From: Gnetum montanum
Taxonomy: Eukaryota; Streptophyta; Gnetopsida; Gnetales; Gnetaceae
Length of the DNA stretch: 64,000 nt
Reading direction: 5' to 3'
Assembly: GCA_015680685.1 (NCBI GenBank)
Contig: MNCI01023302.1
Coordinates: forward strand, 1,633,589 to 1,697,588
This document shows, piece by piece, positions 12,661 to 25,011 of the stretch (within the stretch, counting starts at the first letter, position 1; each line of letters opens with the position of its first letter). A program made the position numbers and the translations under genes. The notes under the pieces were generated by a model. The model did not search any database. It had not been told where the DNA came from and saw nothing but the letters and a program-made list of their open reading frames with translations.

Positions 12661-13800
12661 ATTATGATACCATCATACAATAATAAATAATAGGGTAATA
12701 TATTTAATTCAAATTATATGAAATTTAGAACCATTCTAAAAGGAAGTTGGTGACTATGCCTGGTGGGAGTGAATTGGTCACTATGCCTTGTAAGTTGTAA
12801 TGTTAATTTTATCTTTGTTATATATTTACATTTTTGTAACTAAATCAATCATTTTTTAAATTTTTAAATTTTAAATTTTATTTTATTTTGAGATGTTTTT
12901 AAGCTTGAGAATTCTTCAACTAATTCAGCTTAATAAGTTCTTCTAATTCATTATTTGCATTAACTTAACTTATGTCTTAACTTTCTAAAATATGGATTAT
13001 ACAAAATATGTTGATATTACGAAATTTTAAGTACAATATATATATATATATATATCCATTATTCATGTAGTTTGAATACTTATTCAATATAATGACCTAG
13101 AACCAATCATGTTGGCTTGAATAACTTATATATTCTACAACATTCTAATACTAGGGATATTTTTTATTTGTATATACTAAGACCCGTTGGATCTATCAGA
13201 CTAATTTTAAAGTTCCTTTTATAGATTTTTTTTATAAAAAGTATACTTAGTGTTGAGCACTAGAATTAGACCTATGACTTGGGATTACCAAGTTAAGACT
13301 CTTACTACTAAGCTAACAATATACTACTTGTAATGAATACAATCGACATATTGAAACTGAAAATAAAGCTAAAATTTTATTATGTCTATATAGATCCAAA
13401 GGATTTGTTTGACAAATAAACTTGTAAAAAATAGATCAATAATAATAAATTCTTAGTGTAATAAATGTGTTAATAGTCATATATCTTGAACACTCTTATG
13501 TATTATTCCCTATAACCAACACAATACGCTTAAATAACTCATATAAAGATTGACCAAAGATTCACTATTTTCTTCTTAAGAAATTTGTTTCAAAACATTC
13601 TAATGATATATGTTGCTCATCTTTTACTATTTGCAATAAGTACAATTAACATATTTTATCTTCATGCTACTTATTATTTCATCTTCTAATTTGAACTCAA
13701 AGGTGAAGTGATTACATTCTTACTTTACTAATTAGTGGTCTCATGAATAGAGAAATTGTTGCATGTAGGTATTTTATTTTATTATGTCTTCCATCTCTAA
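12661..13800. other. AT-rich DNA with a (TA)n tract and a possible tRNA-like SINE scrap
   Basis: A TA dinucleotide run lies at about 13038-13056. On the minus strand, about 13335-13250, a stretch reading TTAGCTTAGTAGTAAGAGTC, followed by AGGTCTAATTCTAG, resembles a degenerate pol III A box and B box, as does the stretch at 46222-46140. This is too decayed to call firmly. No gene is seen. Confidence 0.35.
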
Positions 13801-13807
13801 GGTTTTT

Positions 13808-16250
13808 GTTACATCCCTTCTAGACACATTAGGTATGGTCGTACAATTATATGCACTAAGTGTGTTATCTCAGTGGGTCACTAGAGATGATTTGGCTTAT
13901 TATAATTGCACTTTATATGTTATGATTATGATGTCTTTACATGCTTAACTAATGTGATTATGTACGTTAGCCCTATGTGATGTGTTAGATAGGTGATGTT
14001 ATGAGTAGGGATGTTGTATTGGGGTACAATAGCACCTATTTGGTATGTATTTATGTTTTATGTGTGATTTTGGTATTTATGCATTTTCACTATAGTAATA
14101 TGTTGTGTGATGCTTAGGTGTGCTTTTATCATGTGATGATATAGAGTGTCTAATATGGATCTCATAAATTCAAACAGATTTTCATTTGGAGTTTCAGTAT
14201 GTTTGTTACACATGATTGAAGGTCACAACATCGATGGTGGAGGAAATGAATATATATAGTTTATGAATATATATATATATATATAATAAAAGAAACAAAA
14301 TGAAAAAATGTATCATTTATGCCTTATGCATAAACTTTGTTTTGTTTTATTTTTTTACTTTAAAATAAAAAGATCCACTGTGTCTACCACCGCACACTGT
14401 AAAAACATTAGGTTTTGTTATTTCTTTTCTATTTGAAAATAGAAATGAACAAGAGCCTATTTTCTTTAGTTTTGTTTCTTCTCTCCTTCTGTTCCACATT
14501 TTTTTCTAAATTCTGAGCTTTGTGGATGATTTTTGCTTACTCTAAACCTAGATTTGGGATTATTTCGATCGTATCTATGTGGGTGTGGAACTTGTTTGGA
14601 GTGAAACATAGTTTTACTAGATTTTTCTTTAGGATTTCATGCTTGTTTCAGAGTTTCTGCCTCAATAATTTTAATTGGTGGGTTGTCTTTACCTTTTCCA
14701 TGTATTTTTTATGCTATAGTGTATATGATCATACAATGTGGGCATGTGGGGTGGATAATTAAAAGATTGAGCTTGGACATGTTATTTTGCAAATTTCCAA
14801 AAATTGTACGATTTTGGTTACAAATTGTTTACTAATATATATGCAATGTATGGTATGATGTGGCCTTGTGGATTATGATATGTGATTTTGACAAGACTAG
14901 TATGGTTAGAATATTATATTTTAGGAGCCTATTGTGATGTGAGAGTTTTCGGGAGTTTCAATTCGTACTAGTGGTGATTAAATATTATTTTATTAATCAA
15001 ACTTTAAATGCACATATCTTTGTTTTTAGAAGTCCGATTTAGGTGAAATTAGTGTTGTTGAGATCATCTTGGAAAGTACTTTCTAATCATGGAATTGGTT
15101 TTCTTTTTGGGCATATATCATTTTGGAGGTTAGGATAGTGGTTATTTTGTGGTATTCCATGTAGTTTAAGAACTATGGTTGTGGTGCAAAATTATGTTTT
15201 TTCAAATCATTGTATTATTTTCATGGAATACATGTGATTGTTAGGTGTCAATATATGTGGTCATGTTATGTTGGTTTTGGATGTGTTGTGCTTGTGACAT
15301 GTGTTGGCTTAAGCTAGCTAGGCTTTGTACATGTCTTTACAAAGATGCTTATGACAGTCGTTGGTAGGTGGTGCTAGCATGAGGGTGTGGACTGGTTGGT
15401 GATGAGGCACCCTGGAGGTAATATGGATTGACCCCCACTATGATGCATTAATGAGGCTTTTATCTTAGGCCTCATCTTGAACGTGGGAGAGCATAGGTGT
15501 TTTCATCCCTATAGTTGGTATGTGGCATAGGTGTGTTCATCCCTATAACTAGTTCTCTAGAAGGCTAGTGGTTGTGGGTTATAGGTTAACAGATCCTAGC
15601 ACCAATTGGAAAATAAAAGACTAATAAAAGACCTACATGAAATGATTATTTATGAGTATTCATGGCAATGTTTCACATACTACATTGAGTGTGGATATAA
15701 AAGCGACCACATGAGTTATGTGTATGATAGTATCAGTTGTGTATATGATAGTCTCAGTTTGTGAGTCATAGAGCTAATATATATCTATATATACTATTTG
15801 GATTATGGTTGTGTGGGTCATATTTTTTTTCAAAAAATGGAGTAGGTATGATGGCATGCGCATGATAGTGGAAATGCATGTCATGTGGTGTAACAGATAT
15901 ATGAGAGATTATGTTAGAACGATTATATGACAATCATCTATTCTCTATGATAATGATTCTACTAGTGATTTGTATGATATGATGTGTGTGTGTGTATTAT
16001 TTTAAGCATGCACAAGACTAATAGTTGTTGCAGGTTGCCTTGTGTCCCCTCCTCTCCCCTAGTGCATCACTTGTTGATCATCTAGTAGAGGAAGTGTAAA
16101 GGCTTCCCACTCAATTTTATACTAACTTTATTTAATTACAAGCAGAAGTTTCAAGAGCCTAGACAAGCATAGAGAGGGAGAGTATAAGAGGGGAATATTT
16201 CCTTGGATAGTAGTATGGACTATTTATAATTGTATGAAACTCTTTGTACT
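13808..16250 (+). repeat. Long LTR-like repeat (copy 2 of the 1-880 repeat)
   Basis: It begins TGTTACATCCCTTC, a start typical of long LTRs in chromoviral gypsy (Tekay/Del-like) elements, and its 3' part (15330-16200) aligns loosely with 1-880. It contains an AT dinucleotide run near 14265-14285 and no convincing ORF; the plus-strand frame at 14520-14762 is Phe/Trp-rich and unsupported. The exact end is not visible. Confidence 0.4.
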
Positions 16251-16710
16251 CCTTGGATAGTAGCATAGGAGTTTACTTTTCACCTTAAATTCATCCAATA
16301 AGAATTATTTTTAAAGTTGCTTAGTTTCCTTTCCTGATTCCTAATTAATACCTATACCTGATACTACACATCTATAAAGCATTGTAGCTTGTACAATAGT
16401 TTGAAAGACACATTTTTAATTTGGTTCAAGTTTAAATATTGTGTTTGTTACATACATTTTTCATTGTATATAGAGTCTTCTAGCTATTTAGAACTCACCA
16501 TGATAGAAAATTCTTCAACCTATAATTGTAATAGCATTATTATAAGTTTTTTATCATTTAGTTAGAAAGTGTAATCTCTCTTATTAGTCCTACAAATTGA
16601 CACTTTTTTTTCATCAACATCTACCCTTATTTATATACACTCACAAAATGTTTGGTTAATGTTATATCATCTACAAAAATTAAAAGTTCTATCTATGATT
16701 GATCCACTTT
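16251..16710. other. Flank of element 1, unassigned
   Basis: AT-rich. The last five bases, ACTTT (16706-16710), are the left copy of the target-site duplication of element 1. A minus-strand stretch just beside it reads FVDDITLTKHF, faintly like a reverse transcriptase YVDD box, but its context is broken. Confidence 0.4.
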
Positions 16711-17792
16711 TGGTAAGCAAATGGATACTTCCTATGCCCAATCATACAAATCACTAGCATTGGCATGCAATCCAATCGAATTTAGTATATGGAACTAGTA
16801 TGGTATCTAGATTATTAAGCATTGATCATAGATCATTGTCTTCTCACTTGAATTGGCAGTAGCTTTATCACATCTGGTTTAGTCCAATGTGAGGCATATA
16901 ATTAGTGGTGTTGTTGAAGCCTTAAACTAAATAAATAATAATTTAGAAATTAATTATTTAATCTAATTAATAATAAAATTAAATCTAAAACTATCCTAAG
17001 GATGATGAGTGTGCATTTCCAGCTTGCTGTAAATGTCCTAAACTCATGTACCCACTATTGGGATTACCAAGTGTTATGCTACTCATTGAACCAAGCAATA
17101 ACACTACTGAAATTACCAAGTGAATACGTGTTTATGCTTGAAACCGATTGTACTCATTCTGCCGATTGATTAATATGCATGAAAATGTAAATATTAACTA
17201 AGTACATAGAAAGTAAATTACATTAAAAGTAAATCTATTCTAAGTTAAAGTATTGTGATGAATATGAATAAATCTTGATCTTATTGTTGTTCATGGAATG
17301 TGTCCAGGTACAATGTCACTCAAATAAGACATTGTACCATTGATTCAAATGCATTTTGCAGGAACTTAATAATTGTTTGCTAAAATTAAGAGAAAAAGTT
17401 ACAATAGTTTGGCTATACTATTGATCAAATGATGTCAAATATGTAACAGATTCTTGCATATTTATAGGCAAATATAGACACTATGTCGATGATGATGCGT
17501 TAATGCATTTGGTTGAGTTAACAAGGATTCATTGACAAAGATGTGTTGACGCAACTAAGTTATAACAAATGCGATATAACATCCATGATATAGTATATGC
17601 AACATAGCATGTATGATGTAATAGCCAACTACAACATGTTGATGGGATGCATCGACATAGATGTGACATAGCATGTATGATGTAGCATCAATAGTATAGC
17701 ATCTACAATATCTCAGCCAATTAATACACTTGATAAAATGATGCTTCATCATATTCCCATGACTTAGCTACTTGACACATCAAGTTTCATTA
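16711..17792 (-). repeat. Element 1 3' LTR
   Basis: It aligns with 22868-25006 apart from the nested insert there. It contains degenerate copies of the GATATC-type motif (about 17570-17710) and a TATA-like stretch (TATTTATAG, plus strand, about 17459-17467). The inner end, TTTCATTA, is a mutated TCATCA, followed by the polypurine stretch TACTCCTAAGATT (17793-17805, plus-strand reading). Confidence 0.8.
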
Positions 17793-19600
17793 TACTCCTA
17801 AGATTAACAAATAACTTGTCCTCAAATTATATATAAATGGACAAAATTCCATTACAAAAATTGTGGGGTGACCAAGACTAGATTATCTATCATTACAAAA
17901 CTTGAGTGTCACATTACAAAATTTTACTTAAGTGAATTTATTACAACATGACAAAAATACTGGATGGGTATGAAAGTTTACAAAATAGTATAATTCTTTA
18001 AAAATCCACTAAAGATGAATCTTCTTATTGTCACTAGCTATAGCAAATTTTCCAACCTTGATTCTTATGTTGGTGGTTCTCTTTTTATACAACACATTTT
18101 TAAAGGATGGATTAAAATTTCTCCTCATTGTCCCATGGATCTAGTAATCATGTGATGTTTGCACTTTTTTCATTATATATGCTATTTGTCCATGGACATA
18201 TCCTCCTCTTGGTATCTTTTACTTTCTTTGCAAAAGACCTTCAATCATAGGCATTTTGTTTGGCATCATTTGAAATCACCAAAGAATCATTCTATTTTGA
18301 TAATTTTTCCTTAAAAATTAACCCTTTCTAAATCCTTAGTTAGCTTAAAATTTAAAATAATTTTAGGATTTAAGCTTAAGGTGAAAATGGGAGTGTTAGA
18401 AAAATTTCAAAAATCACATCCTTAGCCACCACAATAAATGAGCTGAACTCTGAAAGCTCACTAGTTTTCGAACAATGAAAATGAAAGGTCTAGTTCACAA
18501 GATATTAAAAATGCATTGGACTATTGAAAATCATAAGGTTCCAAGATGATCAAAAAATGTTAAATTTAAAAATATTGAATTACAAAAGCATTCAAGTTAA
18601 TTGAAATTGATGAAAATTAGTCCCAAAATCATGCATAAATTTAGAGAAGTTTCCCATGATGTTCTTAAAGATGTGAGGTTTAGGTTTAGAGCCATGATCA
18701 ACAAAAGTCATGCTAATGGATCCTCTCCAAAGTAGGATCTAGCCATAATTCCCTTGCCTAACCACTCCTACATATACCTATGGGAATCTTAGAAGAAAAA
18801 TGTGAATTATTCCTTATTTCAAACAATATACAATCATCTCAGTTGGCATCATGCACTATACTATACAAAATCATTAGACACATACTTGCATGTAGTAGTA
18901 AGATAAATAATGGGATGATCATGGATTGCATATATTGGGATGTGAGGTAGCTTACCATGTCCATAATAGATTCTTGTTTTAATTATGATAAAGATGACCA
19001 CCATACTAATTAGTCCAAGTTTCAGACTAAGTTCATACCATTAACAGTGACCTCACATTAATGTGCCCCTTCCTGCCTACCATCATGAGTCCACAACAAG
19101 CATAGAGAACGCACATCACTTCAAAAAGAGAAGAAAAGAGAAGAAGGAAGTAGTGTTAGAGATTATTGGGAAATAAGTTTGAGCCTTAGTTAGAGGGGTT
19201 CCTTAAAGCATACGTAACATATCTTTCTAGCCACATAACCAGTGCTTGTATCCCAAGAGATCTTCATAGAGGTGTGCATTGAATTCTAATTGTTATTGTT
19301 ATTTTTTTTCTTCTACTTTCTCTTCCTTTCTCTTTTCTTTTTGTTTTTTATAAATGGGAACCATAGGTTACAAGACATACTTTCCTTTATGGTCTATAGG
19401 ACAAGTGATGATATGTTCCATGACGAATCATAGGTCTCAAGAAGGAAGGAAAGAAGAGAACCCAACAAATCTCCTTGAGGTCACATCCTTTTCCATTCCT
19501 AATTGGTCTTTCCTCCTTTCTTTAAGACACAAGGATCATTAGTTAATTTTAGTTTCATGTAAGAAAAATGATATTGATTTCATCATAAAGACCTCTTATT
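17793..19600 (-). other. Element 1 non-coding region with conserved block
   Basis: The minus-strand sequence at about 18690-18800 (with 'GGATCCTCTCCAAAGTAGGATC' on the plus strand shortened here as GGATCCTCTCCAAAGTAGG) matches 33050-33125 of element 2 and 52205-52300 of element 3. At about 18430-18490 it matches the region of element 3 at 52815-52895. No reading frame is kept across copies, so the block is conserved as DNA or RNA rather than protein. Confidence 0.55.
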
Positions 19601-20499
19601 TACAAAACTAGAGGGATGGATAATGTAGTGTCACCACTTTACACAATTATTTACCCAATCATCTTGATAGCATAAGACAAAGATCCAACACATAGCATTG
19701 ACTTTTACATCATGACTCACAACATTATTAACAAAAACATAGTAAACATCCGTAAATCATAAAGAAAATGACTCAAGAAAAGAGAAAATTATAAAGAAAA
19801 GAAAAATAACAAGAAATGGAAAACACATTAAGAATTGGAAATTTTTTTTAAGAAATAGGAAAATGATAAAAAAATATAAAACAAAAATTGAAAATATACT
19901 TATTACTTCTTGATTCAAGATGGGGCATCTCCCGCATGACTAAACTTATGGGTGAGCATTTGGAAAATGGACAATACATTTCCTTGGTTATACACCATAA
20001 GTTTTCCATTTATCATCTTTAGTGATATAATTTTTTGCTTATTAGCACATTTAACATTGATGATAATCAAGTAATGATCATTTGGAGACATATGTTTAGT
20101 TGTACTAAAAGGTGTTTTCTTTTTAGAGGATCCACATATGTTTCCTTTTTGATTTTCTATTTTAGTTCTTATATCTCCTTATTTTACATTTTCTCTTGGT
20201 GTATAGTCAGAGTGTAAGATATCCCTATCTAAGTTATCTATTTGGTTCATATTCTTAGAACTATAATTGACGAGTGGGTTCGATGTTTTCATGCATCTTT
20301 TGAACAATTTAATATTCTCATTTTCTAGCCACTATGTATCTTTTGATTTAGTGGCTATAGTATATACATAGTTTTGCACACACACTTGTTCCTCAAGTTT
20401 GTTGTGAGTTGGTATAGGGATTATGTTAACACCTTAAACATTTAGCCTACAACTTCACCCTTTATTATTATTAGTAATGCATGAAATTTTCTATCTCTC

Positions 20500-22830
20500 C
20501 ACAATAATAGATTCATTTTTTATATTTTTCGTTGGAGTGATAATGGTTGCTAGATTTTTGTATAGGATTAGGAAACATTGTTTTTGTGAGAAAGGAGGTT
20601 GCACCAAATTGACCTTGCACTAGTCTTGATGAGCTAGTGGGTCTACTAGTTTTATTCATATGTATGGGAACTATCCTGAAGAAAGAAATTTTTTGAGAAT
20701 TATTCTTATATATGCTAACATTATTATTCACTTGTATGTTCACAGTGCGAGTAGCACTCTTTTGTTGAGGTTGTAGGACCAATTCTTCCTACATTATTTG
20801 GTGGTGACATATGTTGAAGGGAAGTATGAAAGTATTGAGGATGTGGTGGATGATGAGAGGTATGGGATGGTGATCACACAAGAGATGTTGTAGGTTGATG
20901 GTATTTAGAAGGGTAGTAGTAGTGAGTTGAGGCATGAGAAGTAGAACCATTTAGAAAAATACATTATTAAACTTAGTATCCATAAGGGTCTGGCTAGCGA
21001 TAGGGGTATTGCTGGTTTATTGATGGCATCCTTCATGACTATGAATTTTTTTACACTATTGTTGATAATAGTCTTGAGGTTGATAAGAAGTCCCACTGGG
21101 ATAGTACCATTGGTTGTAGGACTATCTATAATTGCCTTGTGGGTAAGGCAATCTCCTAGGCATTTTCTTTTCTACAAACTTAGGGTTCAAGGTAAAAGCC
21201 CCAAACTCTTGTAGATGTAACATAAATAGACAATAGCTCTTTGAATGTTCATATTAATAAATTTCACATCCAACCTCCTTCTTTGTATCTGAGTCTGTAA
21301 TATCTTCTAGTAAAACTATTTTCCCTTTTGCCCAATAAGTGTCATTGCCTATTTCCTTGTTCTTTTTCCTCTTCTTGTTTTGATCACTTGATCCTATTTT
21401 CTTTACCTTCTCCTCTATGATTTTCAAGTTGGTTGTAACATTTTCATTCATCAACTCCCACATCTTAACTATCCTTTCTTCAATATTAGTGATAGAGTTT
21501 TGTATTGACAATGTTTTGTGTGAAATCAACTCATCAAGAGCTATCTCTTTTTCTTAATCATAAATATGAACCTCTTTTTTGTGAAGGGTTGGGTTCTAGT
21601 TATATACCTATACACTCTCCATTTTGCATAGCTCTTATTCTTCTTTTGCCACTTTTTCAATTAGCCTTTGTATCTAATGGGTTCTCAACTTTGATAGTTT
21701 TCCTTAGGTATAGATTCCAAGGGTCTTTCTCATTTTATTACAAAGCTCATCAATGATGTAACGGAGTTGTTCTTTTTAAGAAAATCCATGGCTTGAGCAT
21801 CTATGTAGTAGAGAATAGTATCTACCCAAGGCTACATTAAGGCATTCATGGTTTTCTTGCTTCCATCCTTGCATTTCTTTTCTTAGATTAAACACTCATG
21901 AATAGGTTTGGAATTTTTCATTAAAGAGCTTAAGCATTATCGATCATCGGTTGATTGAATCTAGTTCCAATGATCTATACCAAATTTTAGCTTTTTTTAT
22001 TAGCATCCTAGAAAAGAGCTTAATCCTTTGCCACTTACTTTTAATATTTTGTAAGACACACACATCATGGAATACTTGTAAATAATGTTGTCGATCAGAA
22101 TTGTAGCCTCCCTTAAATTTGGAAATGTTATTCATATTAAGTCATTTGATGCAACTTTCCCTTTAATGCCTATGAGGTATTCTAATTGCCTTCCTAATCT
22201 ATATCATGTCTCTAGTAGGCAACAAGGGTTCATCATCATCAGACATATCATGACGATAATCTCTATTTCTATTTTTCTAATTGTGATAATCTCATCTATG
22301 TGCCATTTGGGATCTCATATCCTATCATTGATCTCTATTTCTATCTTTATCTTGATCCCTTAATGAAGCTCTATCTTCATATCTATGTTCATATTCATTG
22401 GAACTAGATGTTGAAGATGAAAAGAAAGATGGTAAACTGGTAGAATTGTCATGGATCCTATATCTCCCCCTATGGTTCCTTGATTTATCTCTTCTAGGTG
22501 TAGAGGAGATCCTAGGCCTTGAGGTCCTCCTTGTTCCAAGACTTGTTCCATCCCCTCTAGAATTATCTGTGATAATTAAATGTATTCCTTGAATATAGTA
22601 AGCATTAGAATGAGTGTATGAGACCCTTCCTAGTAGTGGTTCACTTTAATTCCCTTTAATATTATCCTATCATTTCTTCTACTAGTGTTCTCATCATGCG
22701 ATGTATTATTGATCCTATGTGAAGAAGACAACTTTTTAATTAACAATGTGTACATGGCTTAAATTATTAATAGTTCCTAAAAGATAAATCGTTAATGCAT
22801 TTACAATGATCATTTATAATATAACTAATC
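20500..22830 (-). pseudogene. Element 1 gag and proline/glutamine-rich tail (broken)
   Basis: The minus-strand frame at 22135-21944 reads MNNISKFKGGYNSDRQHYLQ... and then 'KAKIWYRSLELDSI', the same Gag block as in element 3 (49480-49680) and element 4. It is a Retrotrans_gag-type capsid domain. The 21529-21254 frame is a charged linker and 20782-20513 is the Gln/Ser-rich tail. Stops and shifts break the reading. Gag would build the particle that packages element RNA. Confidence 0.65.
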
Positions 22831-22849
22831 TAGATCACTAGCACCATCT

Positions 22850-22867
22850 CTCCAACAATGGTGCTAA
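22850..22867 (-). other. Element 1 primer-binding site (tRNA-Asp-like)
   Basis: Read on the minus strand, the 18 bases next to the LTR are TAGCACCATTGTTGGAGA. Against the plant tRNA-Asp complement TGGCGCCGTTGCCGGGGA, recalled from general knowledge, 12 of 18 match, and the differences are transitions of the kind left by cytosine methylation decay. Confidence 0.6.
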
Positions 22868-25006
22868 TGATGATTAGTAAGTATTCCCTATGCCTAACCA
22901 TAAAAATCATAAACTTTCACATGCAATCTAGTTAAATTTCATGGATGGAAGTAGTATGGTATCTATATTGTTAAGCATTGATCATAGGTCATTGTCTTCT
23001 TACTTGGACTAGTGATAGCTTTATCACATATAGTTTAGTCCAAAGTGAGTCGTATGATTATTGGTGTTGTTGGAGCCTTAAAGTAACTAAATAATAATAT
23101 AAAAATTAATTATTTAATCTAATTAATAATAAAATTAAATCTAAAATTATCCTAAGGATGATAAGTGTCCATTCCAAGCTTACTATATGCATCCTAAACT
23201 CATGTATCCACTACTAGGATTACCAAGTATTATGCTTGAAACACCTCAAAAAAAACTCATGTTATGCATAAGAAGCTTGGTAGCCAAGATTTTAATTCTA
23301 ATTTTTGTTAGGATTCAAGGGTAGAAATAACTACCTTGTTTCTCTATCCAAAATCCTATCTTGTGGCCTTGTTTTGGTAATGTTATGGATAATTTTGATG
23401 TGTAAAATGAAACTTACAACCCATAAGCTATGAATTTCATTTATGTTAACGTGTGGAAGCCAAAATGTTAAATACATTTCCAAATTTGGTAGCAAAAGCT
23501 AAAAATGTTGATGGCCCACACATTAGAATTTGGGCCATGAAAATAGCCCAAATATGCTACCAAATTTGGCAGGAAAAGCTGCACATGTTAGTGGCCCATA
23601 CGCTTGCAATTTTGGATGGTGAAAAGTGTCAAAAACATTGGTAGACCACATGGAGCAAATTTTAGCCATCAAAAGCATCAAAAATGCTACAAGTTAAAAT
23701 TTTGCTAGAATGAAATTAACAAAGAATCAGCAAATTCATGACCTATTTAAACCAAAATTTGCATCGTTTTGAGGAATTTTGGATCATTGAAACTCTTTGA
23801 GAAACCTAAGATTTTTAGAACAGAGAGATCCAAAGGTCTAGAACCATTTTCCAATGTAGATCACTGAAACAGCAGACCTTGTAGTAGTATTCACTGAAGT
23901 GCAGATTAATTAGGATATTGTTGTAGACCTAAAGCAAAGAATACCCTTCCTCCTACACTAAGCTTTGAAAACAATTTATATTCTTAGGCTATAAAATTTC
24001 CAATATGTATAATTTGAAGCCTATATATAACCATTGTTTACAACATTTCTTATAAAATTTGCAGTCAATATTGTTTTGCTCTTTCTATGTCCTAGTATCA
24101 ATGTTGGATTTGGTTTTTCATTTACATATTTACACTTATTTTCTTTCATTTCATTATTTGGTAATAGATGTTTAAGTCCTTAAGTGATTGGCAAGACTAT
24201 TTAATGCACTCTAGTACCTTTTAAGGCTTGTGGATCCTGAAGTTAAACTATTTTTCATAGAAATTTTTGGTTCTTCCAACACTGACTTTTTTCATCACAA
24301 CAATGTTACTAGGCAAACCAAGTAATAACACTGCTAGGACTACCAAGTGAATATGTGTTTATGCTCGAAACTAGCCACGCTCATTCTACTGATTGATTAA
24401 TGTGCATGGAAGTGTAAATATTAAGTAAGTACATACAAAGTAAATTACATTGAATGTAAATCTATTCTAATTCAAAGTGTTGTAATGAATATGAATCAAT
24501 TTTGATCCTATTATTGTTCATGGAATGTATCTAGATAAAGTGCCACTTGAATAAGATGCTATACAATTAATTCAAATCCGCGATGCAGGCACTCACTTAA
24601 TGTTTGGTAAGATTATAGGAGAAAATTGCAAGAGTTCAGCTATACTATTAATCAAATGGTGCCAAATACATGGTAAATTCTCACATATTTATAGGCAAAT
24701 ATAGAGACTGCATCAACAGCGATGTGTTAATGCTTTTGGTTGCATCGATGGGGATGTATTGATGCAAATAATTTAAAGCAGATGTGATATAGCATCTATG
24801 AAATAGTAGATGCAGCGTAGAATCTACAATATAGTAGCCAACTGAGACACATCAACGGGGATGCATCAAAGCAGATGCGACGTAGTATCTACGATGTAGG
24901 ATCAGTGATATAACATCTACGATATCTTAGCCAATGGATACACTTGACAAAATAATTCTTCATCATATCCTCACAACTCAGCTACCCAACATATCAGGTT
25001 TCATCA
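22868..25006 (-). repeat. Element 1 5' LTR, interrupted by a nested solo LTR
   Basis: LTR sequence occupies 22868-23236 and 24303-25006. It reads continuously across the insert when compared with the other LTR (16711-17792). It ends TTTCATCA, then the TSD ACTTT. Confidence 0.8.
23237..24302 (-). mobile_element. Nested solo LTR of another family
   Basis: The insert has TG...CA ends (TGAAACACCTC... to ...TTTCATCACAACA) and is flanked by ATGCT (23232-23236) and ATGTT (24303-24307), a one-mismatch 5-bp TSD. The uninterrupted target is visible in the sister LTR around 17071-17078. It carries two diverged internal repeats around 'CAAATTTGG.AG.AAAAGCT' (about 23478-23500 and 23560-23582). The orientation is a guess from the TGTTGTGATGAA end. 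The plus-strand frame at 23453-23644 is not regarded as a gene. Confidence 0.8.
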
Positions 25007-25011
25007 ACTTT

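Larger units (their letters stand above)
16711..25006 (-). mobile_element. Element 1: complete but decayed gag-only gypsy-type LTR retrotransposon
   Basis: Two related LTRs (16711-17792 and 22868-25006) flank about 5.1 kb. Target-site duplications ACTTT at 16706-16710 and 25007-25011 match perfectly. On the minus strand the order is 5' LTR, tRNA-Asp-like PBS, gag, a Pro/Gln-rich tail, a conserved non-coding block (about 18690-19000), a polypurine-tract-like stretch, then the 3' LTR. No protease, RT or integrase is seen. Unlike elements 2 and 3 it has no second ORF: only about 0.6 kb separates the internal block from the 3' LTR. A solo LTR is nested in the 5' LTR. All reading frames are broken. 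Confidence 0.8.
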
